From: Leishmania donovani
Lineage: Eukaryota > Euglenozoa > Kinetoplastea > Trypanosomatida > Trypanosomatidae
Direction: 5' to 3'
DNA: 64,000 bases
NCBI RefSeq assembly: GCF_000227135.1
Contig: NC_018235.1
Location: 1-64,000 of the forward strand
The position numbers were made by a program, and so were the translations under genes. Below the pieces are notes generated by a model, which saw only the letters and a program-made list of their open reading frames with translations, did not search any database and had not been told where the DNA came from. This document shows, one piece after another, positions 58,661 through 64,000 of the stretch (position 1 is the stretch's first letter; every line of letters starts with the position of its first letter).

Positions 58661-61600
58661 GTCCACACGCCTCTGTTGTCCCTCCCTGCCTTCTCTTCTA
58701 CTCTCTCTGTCTTCTCTCTCGCCTTCTCTCGGCGGCACTTCTCTTTTTCAAGTTTGTCTTCCGTCTTTTAATTTTTCTTTCGCGTGCCTGGCCGTGTCTC
58801 TGGGCGCATTTTATCTTTCGTGGCTTTGTGTGTGTGTGTGTCTTGTGTTCCCTCCGCCACACAGCGCTCTCTCCCTCTCCCCCTCCCTCTTTCCTGTCCC
58901 TTGTATCGCGTGCCATGATTTGTCGGCTTCTTTTTGTTTTGCGTGCCTTCGTTTAAAGAAACGATTAGACGTTCGTGTGCTGCGTGTGTTGCGTGTTCCT
59001 TCGCTCCTCTGCGAAACGTTTCCCTTCTCGTACGTGAACCTGTGCCCGGCTCGCTTGTCTGTTTACTACTTGGACCGTCTCGTGCATCGTCTCGCTGGCT
59101 CGCTCGCTCACTTTCGTTGCGTGCGCACCGCATTGCATTGGACTGCCGAGACGAGCGTCGTTGTCTTTCATCTCTGGTGTGGCGTTTAGCCTCTGCACTC
59201 GTTGCTTGTCGACTACGACAGCAGGTTTGCGTGTACCTGCGCGCGTATTGATCCTCTACCTCACCTCTTCTTCTTCCTCCCACCTACTGTTTTCCGTCGC
59301 GTGCGTTTGTGTGTGTGTGTGTGTCTTTTCCGCTGCTGCGTGTTTTTGGTGGCCGTCTGTCCCGTCTTCTCCTCTTCACTCCCCTCCCCACTAAGTGTTT
59401 TTACTTCACCTAACGCTGCTTTCACCGCTCTTGCATCGGTTAAACGCGACCTCCTCCTCCTCCTTGTTTTGTCCGTGTCTGGGTGCCTGTGCAGGTGTGT
59501 GCGTGTGTATACGTTTCTTTGCAGCCGCGGTCTTCTTTTCCTTTGCTGGTGTTGGTGTTGTTGCTGTTCTTCTTCACGTTCCCCGAGTTTGTGTGTTGTT
59601 CGTTAGTGCTTGAGCCCCTCCACCCCTCCCTCCGGCAACAGCTCAGCACGTTGGGCCAGACAAATACACGGTTGCCTTCAAGGACGCTTTTCTGCCGTTG
59701 CTGTGTGCCGTGTTCTTCATCCAACGCAACACCAGCGGCATCAGCTCGCCATCATCGCAATTCGGTCATAGAAAGCGGAGAGCAAACACACGTAGCCACA
59801 CACCACGAAAGACACCTGACAAACAACAGCGAAAAAAAAAAGGAACGAGCAGGGGCACAAAACTCTCGAACTGTGTCGACGAAGTTCTGCAGTGCCACCC
59901 CCCCCCTCCCCGGCGCCTCTCTCTTCGTTTATTCGTGTGTACGTGTGGGCTTGCGTGCCCGCGCTGAGCGTCTCTCTCTGAAAACGCACTTCTCCCTCCT
60001 CCCTAACTCTCGCATATTTGTTTTGCCTTTCGTCTTGTGGTGCTTAACCCACCCCCTCCCCCTCCCCCTTCTTTTTTTTTGCTAGCGGCGCCCCACCCCC
60101 ACCCCCTCTCTCTCTCTGTATCTGCCGTGCAGGCGGTTGTGCCATAAGCGTGTCTTCGCTGGATTGTGGGCCCGCTCACCTCCCGCCACGCCGACTTCCT
60201 TCTTTCTCTTTCCGCTTTCCCCTTTCTCTAGTGCACCGTCTCCCTCGTGTTGCTGGTGCGTGTGTCTTCGTGCCTTGTGCTGTGTGTCTGTTGCTCTCTG
60301 CCCCGCTGTCTCCCTGTCACCGGCTCCCATCACCATTGCTTTTTTTTGTTGTTCGCCGCTTGCTCGCCCCCGCCTCTGGAGTTTTGTGTGCGTGTGCTTC
60401 CTGAGAGTCCTGCGCCGCTCTTTTTTTCTGTTTTTCTTTTTTGTTGTTGTTTTCGGCTCTTCGTCGCTTCAGCACACACCTCAAGCACACACACGCAAAC
60501 GCGCGCCCTGCTTACGGCGTCATCGGACTTGCTTCGTTGTTTTTGTTTTCCTTCGTCTTTGTTTCTCTCCTTTGAAAAGTCGTTTGTTTGCTGTCGCGCC
60601 GCACCGTCGATCTCCTGCGCGCTCTCCGTGTCGCTCTCGCTCTTGCCCTCGTCATCTCCGCACACACACACGCACATATATATATATATGATTCGTGCCT
60701 TGCGCCTCGCCGAGTTCTTGCCTCTTTCCTTTCGCTCGCTCCTTTTTTTTTTCTAGTCCTTCCCCCTCGTTTTCCTTTGCGGTGCGCTTTCCCTCTTTAC
60801 TCCACGTCGAACGGTGCGTCGTGACACTTTTAGATTGCATCAACGCGCACCTCCACACACGTGCACGCAGGCTCTGGACTTGGTAGAAGCGCAGCGGGTC
60901 TTTTTTTCCCGTCCGCATCTCGCTTTTGCGCTTGTGTGTGTGTGTGTGGGCGTGTCTGTCCGCGACGCCTGTGTGCCATCGACGAAGTTGTGCAAGAGTA
61001 TGCGTGTGCGCGTGGGTTTCTCGTCTCTCCCCTCCCTCCCTCCCTCCCTCCTCCTTCCCGCAAAAGAAAACAAAATTGAGCGCTTCATCTTTTCTTTGCC
61101 ATCTGGCCATCTCGCTTATCTGTTCGCATCAGCGTCACCGACCCTTTTCTTTTTTTTGTGTGTGTGCCTTCGCTCTTCGTTTTCTTTTCCACCGTCTTCT
61201 GAAACCGCAAACTCTTTCGTTGCTGCCGACTTCTCCTACCCACCTCTAGTTTTCTTTTCCTTGTGTGTGTCTCTGTGTGTTTGTGTAGGTTTTACCGCTT
61301 GCTTCTTTTCGTTTTCGGTTCGTGCCGCATCTGCATTTCCGTGTCGTCTTGTTGTTCTCTGCTTGCTGCTTCCTTGCTTCTCACACACCTCGTCCCCTCT
61401 CCCTCTCCCGCTGGCGCTCTGTCTTCGCGTCGTGCGAGCGTGTTTGTGTGTCTCGTGTGCCTGCCTTTTTCGCGAAAGAGGCCTTCGCCTTCTGTTTTTG
61501 TTCTAACGTTGTTTATGTGCGCGTTGGTGGTGTCGGCGGCGGCAAATTGCGTCTTGACGTGTTCACACTGGTTCCTGCACTGTCTTCTCTCTCGACCCTT

Positions 61601-62226
61601 CCTCGCCTCCTCTCCTCTTCTCTTCTCTCTGTCTTCTCTGTTCGTCGTGGCACGGCGGGCCCTCTTGTCGTTGTCGATTTCGCGTTTCTTCGCCTCCTTC
61701 ACCTTCTTTGTTTGCTCAGCATTCGTTTCGTCGCTTGATTGTGCGCTCTTCCCTCTCTTGTCCGGCACTCGGTCTGTCAGCTCTTCTTCTCGCGTGTCAC
61801 CGCTTCACACCACCCACCACCCCATCTCCCTCTCTTTTTTTTTTTCGTTTCTTTTTCTTTGTTTCTCGTGTGTATCTTCGTTCTTTTTTTTCCGGCTCTA
61901 TCTTGTGCGCGTTGCTGCCCCGATAAAACGTTTGTCTAACAGCTCGACTGCTGCACAGCAACAGGTCGCTTTCCACACCAACGCGCGCGCGCAGGCACTC
62001 TGCCTTCGGGGTGGGCGCACGCGTGCGTGCCTTTGATTTCGTCTTCCCTTTTTTTATTGGTTGCTCGTTCTCCTTCCGTTCTTTTACTTCTGCCGCCGCT
62101 GCGCCGCTGTCGCTGCCTCTCGGTCCCCTCTCTTTCTCGCTCCCTCTTCGTCCCTCGGCTCTTTTCTCGCCTCCTTTCTCTTGAACGTGCGCGCGTGCGT
62201 GTGTGCGACACGTTTTTCCGCCATCC

Positions 62227-64000
62227 ATGCTCACTCCAGCCATGTTCGAGCTTCTTTTGAGCTTCTCGCCACAGCCGCCCCGCGCTATGCTTGCGGCTGG
62301 TCCAGGCGCGCGATGCGCCACGGAGCGACGCTGTTGCGTGGGTTCAAGCAGCACTCTCAGCTTCACGGTAGAGCGCGTTCCTGCTCGTTACGCGCGTGAG
62401 CGAGGTGTCTGCCTCGCACCCGCAGCCGGCGTACGGGAGGTGATGGTGGTAACGTGTTGTGCTGCCGGTCGCAAGGATGGCGCGCAGGCTGCGCTGGAGG
62501 TGGGCATGTGGTGGGTCGACCGCTGCCTCAGCACGGCCGTGCAGCAAGCGGCTGGAGGGACGGCGGTGCTGTTTTGTTGTATGAAGATTGTGGACGTGGC
62601 AGTGGAGCGGCTAACGCTCTACTCAAGTGAGGACTCGCCGCTCCCTGCATCATCGGCCATCGGGCGTATGCGCATGCCTCGGCATTTCTTTGGGCTTCAG
62701 CTGTTTCGCCTTGGAGAACTGCGTCATGTGCAGCTCTCCCCGTCAGTGCGGCGGCTGGTCGTCGAGGTTGACGTCCGATCGTGCCTGCGTTGGCCCCAGT
62801 CGGAGGTGAACAACTTCCTAGCCAGCTTGCAGTCCCCGCTGCGTGCGGTTCATGTAGCAACGTGCTCCGTATCTCCCGTGAAGCTGCTGAACAAGTTTCA
62901 CGCATCTCTACGTGTTCTGTACTTGTTCCGTCGAACAACCACTGTCCGCGACCCCACAGACACTCGAGTGCCTGTCAACATAGAGGACGAGGAGTACGAG
63001 GAAGAAGAGAGCAACACCAGCCCATCTCTGACGCCTGCCATGGATGCGCCCGCCACGGCGCAACACGCGAGCCAGCTCCCTGCGGCGGTGCACGGGGTCG
63101 CACAGCTGTCACCCATAGCGCGGACGGTGACACCGCAGTCGACATCGACCACCTCGACAACTGCCACCGGGGCGCGAAGCCGGCGGACAAGGCGTCTGCG
63201 CCTCTCCTCTGCCGCCGCGGCTGCACCGGTGCTTGAGGAGCTCCACGTGACGAGCTCGGCCCGGCGCTCGTTGCCCCGCTGGGTGGAGACGTGCACGCGC
63301 CTGAAACACATCACGCTGCGCAACTGCGCCTACAACCGAGTGGACTCGCTCCGTTTTGCCCTCAAGCTCACAAGCATCTTGCTCGACGGATGCGCGAGTT
63401 TTGTTGGGTTCGACTGCTTGTGTGGCTTTCCGGAACTGCGGTCGGTAACCGTGAAGAACTGCGGGCTTTTGCGTGATCTCTCGTGGGTGCCGCGGCTGAG
63501 GGGTTCGCTGTCCTACCTGTGCATTCACCACCTGTCGCCGGCGTCGATCACCGCGTTTGCGTCCGCCTCCTGTCTCGGGATGGGTCTGAGCGGGCTTGAG
63601 GAGCTCAATCTCTCCATACCGAGCCTGCACGCACTGCGGTCGTTTGTGGCGCACTCCTCCGCCACACTGCGTGAGTTGACGCTCTTCACGTGCATGAGCT
63701 TGAGCGGCTTTTCAGACCTTCCCGCGCTGCCCGCCTTGGAGAAGGTGGTGATCACCGGCAACTGCCACATGCAGAACTTTTTGTGGTTGTCGAGGTCGCC
63801 TCGTGTTGTCGAGGTGCGTGCAACGCAGTGCTCGCAGCTGATGTCCTTGACAGGACTCGACGCGCTGCATCAGCTGCGCTTACTCGACGTCAATGGGTGC
63901 CAACGCGTTCGCACCATCGCCCCGCTCGCTGAGTGCGTTTCGCTGACGTACCTGGACGTGTCGCACTGCGGTCTGCTGACGAGAGTATCAGTGCTTGAAA
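62227..64000 (+). CDS. Leucine-rich-repeat protein, 3' truncated by window end
   Basis: Open for at least 591 codons to the window edge. The first about 240 residues are not recognised. An acidic patch (EDEEYEEEES) near 250 precedes a Ser/Thr-rich linker. From about residue 335 there are degenerate leucine-rich repeats of the Cys-containing type, with units such as LKHITLRNC, LRSVTVKNC, LRELTLFTC, LEKVVITGNC, LRLLDVNGC and LTYLDVSHC. Such proteins are usually protein-binding scaffolds; no localisation signal is seen. The start is uncertain. ATG 62227 is first, but after the long pyrimidine tract (about 62040-62185) the first AG is at 62238-62239. If that acceptor is used, the start moves to ATG 62242 or 62287. 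Confidence 0.88.
   Translation, partial: MLTPAMFELLLSFSPQPPRAMLAAGPGARCATERRCCVGSSSTLSFTVERVPARYARERGVCLAPAAGVREVMVVTCCAAGRKDGAQAALEVGMWWVDRCLSTAVQQAAGGTAVLFCCMKIVDVAVERLTLYSSEDSPLPASSAIGRMRMPRHFFGLQLFRLGELRHVQLSPSVRRLVVEVDVRSCLRWPQSEVNNFLASLQSPLRAVHVATCSVSPVKLLNKFHASLRVLYLFRRTTTVRDPTDTRVPVNIEDEEYEEEESNTSPSLTPAMDAPATAQHASQLPAAVHGVAQLSPIARTVTPQSTSTTSTTATGARSRRTRRLRLSSAAAAAPVLEELHVTSSARRSLPRWVETCTRLKHITLRNCAYNRVDSLRFALKLTSILLDGCASFVGFDCLCGFPELRSVTVKNCGLLRDLSWVPRLRGSLSYLCIHHLSPASITAFASASCLGMGLSGLEELNLSIPSLHALRSFVAHSSATLRELTLFTCMSLSGFSDLPALPALEKVVITGNCHMQNFLWLSRSPRVVEVRATQCSQLMSLTGLDALHQLRLLDVNGCQRVRTIAPLAECVSLTYLDVSHCGLLTRVSVLE

Larger units (their letters stand above)
56216..62226. other. 6-kb pyrimidine-rich region without credible genes
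   Basis: The + strand is strongly C/T-rich with many microsatellites: (CA)n/(TA)n at 57393-57417, 58626-58660 and 60661-60690, (TG)n at 57460-57478, and (TCCCAC)4 at 57573-57596. Frames up to about 295 codons occur but are Ser/Leu/Phe/Cys-rich on + and Arg/Glu/Lys-rich on the minus strand, exactly what strand asymmetry produces. I see no tRNA, snRNA or rRNA signature. It could be a boundary between transcription units or a very long leader of the LRR gene. Confidence 0.65.

Noticed and set aside
58768..59283. Minus-strand Arg/Lys/Glu-rich frame of 171 codons
   Set aside because: It is the purine-rich complement of a pyrimidine-rich strand, with no conserved-looking feature.
61263..62036. Plus-strand frame of 257 codons that looks like a multi-pass membrane protein
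   Set aside because: T/C-rich DNA translates to Phe, Leu and Ser, giving false hydrophobicity. The neighbouring frames look the same.

Overview
The window looks like the left end of a chromosome from a Leishmania-type trypanosomatid. CCCTAA telomeric hexamers sit within the first 70 bases. Every credible gene lies on the + strand, pointing away from the telomere. Genes are intronless, GC-rich and separated by 0.6-6 kb of non-coding DNA. Polypyrimidine tracts ending in AG lie just upstream of many start codons, as expected for spliced-leader trans-splicing of one polycistronic unit. I could not fix the species or chromosome number.

Layout. 1-3125: subtelomere without a supported gene. 3-32 kb: SMC3 (cohesin), a Siva-like Cys-rich protein, a VAMP7-type longin R-SNARE, a LisH protein, a 75-residue protein resembling the N-terminal domain of eEF1B, a histidine phosphatase/phosphoglycerate mutase relative, an ASC-1/TRIP4 homologue, a Prp5/DDX46-type DEAD-box ATPase, AP-3 delta adaptin, a dual-specificity phosphatase and a coiled-coil protein. 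33-45 kb: long intergenic regions, four N-gaps and a 520-bp tandem duplication, with a putative mitochondrial protein and a large zinc-finger protein carrying many L-x-R-T-x-S repeats between them. 45-56 kb: an EF-hand-like protein, XPF/RAD1 nuclease, the PIG-H subunit of the GPI-GlcNAc transferase, and a probable mitochondrial membrane protein. 56.2-62.2 kb: about 6 kb of pyrimidine-rich, microsatellite-rich DNA without a credible gene. 62.2 kb to the end: a leucine-rich-repeat protein cut by the window edge.

The genes are mainly housekeeping: chromosome cohesion, pre-mRNA splicing, DNA repair, vesicle sorting, GPI synthesis, translation-linked factors and signalling. Neighbours in such units are not normally grouped by function. 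One pairing is still notable: AP-3 delta and a VAMP7-like SNARE, direct partners in mammals, lie about 14 kb apart.

All four N-gaps are flanked by identical sequence (350, 61, 384 and 289 bp). They look like unmerged contig overlaps rather than missing DNA, so apparent lengths at 33-35 kb and 43.7-45.5 kb are inflated, and the 5' end of the gene at 45.3 kb is duplicated. I did not find a clearly new multi-gene system. The best leads are the acetyl-mimic Gln in SMC3, the stand-alone eEF1B-like domain, the L-x-R-T-x-S repeat protein, the two strong palindromes (37.6 and 57.2 kb) and the 6-kb gene-free region.
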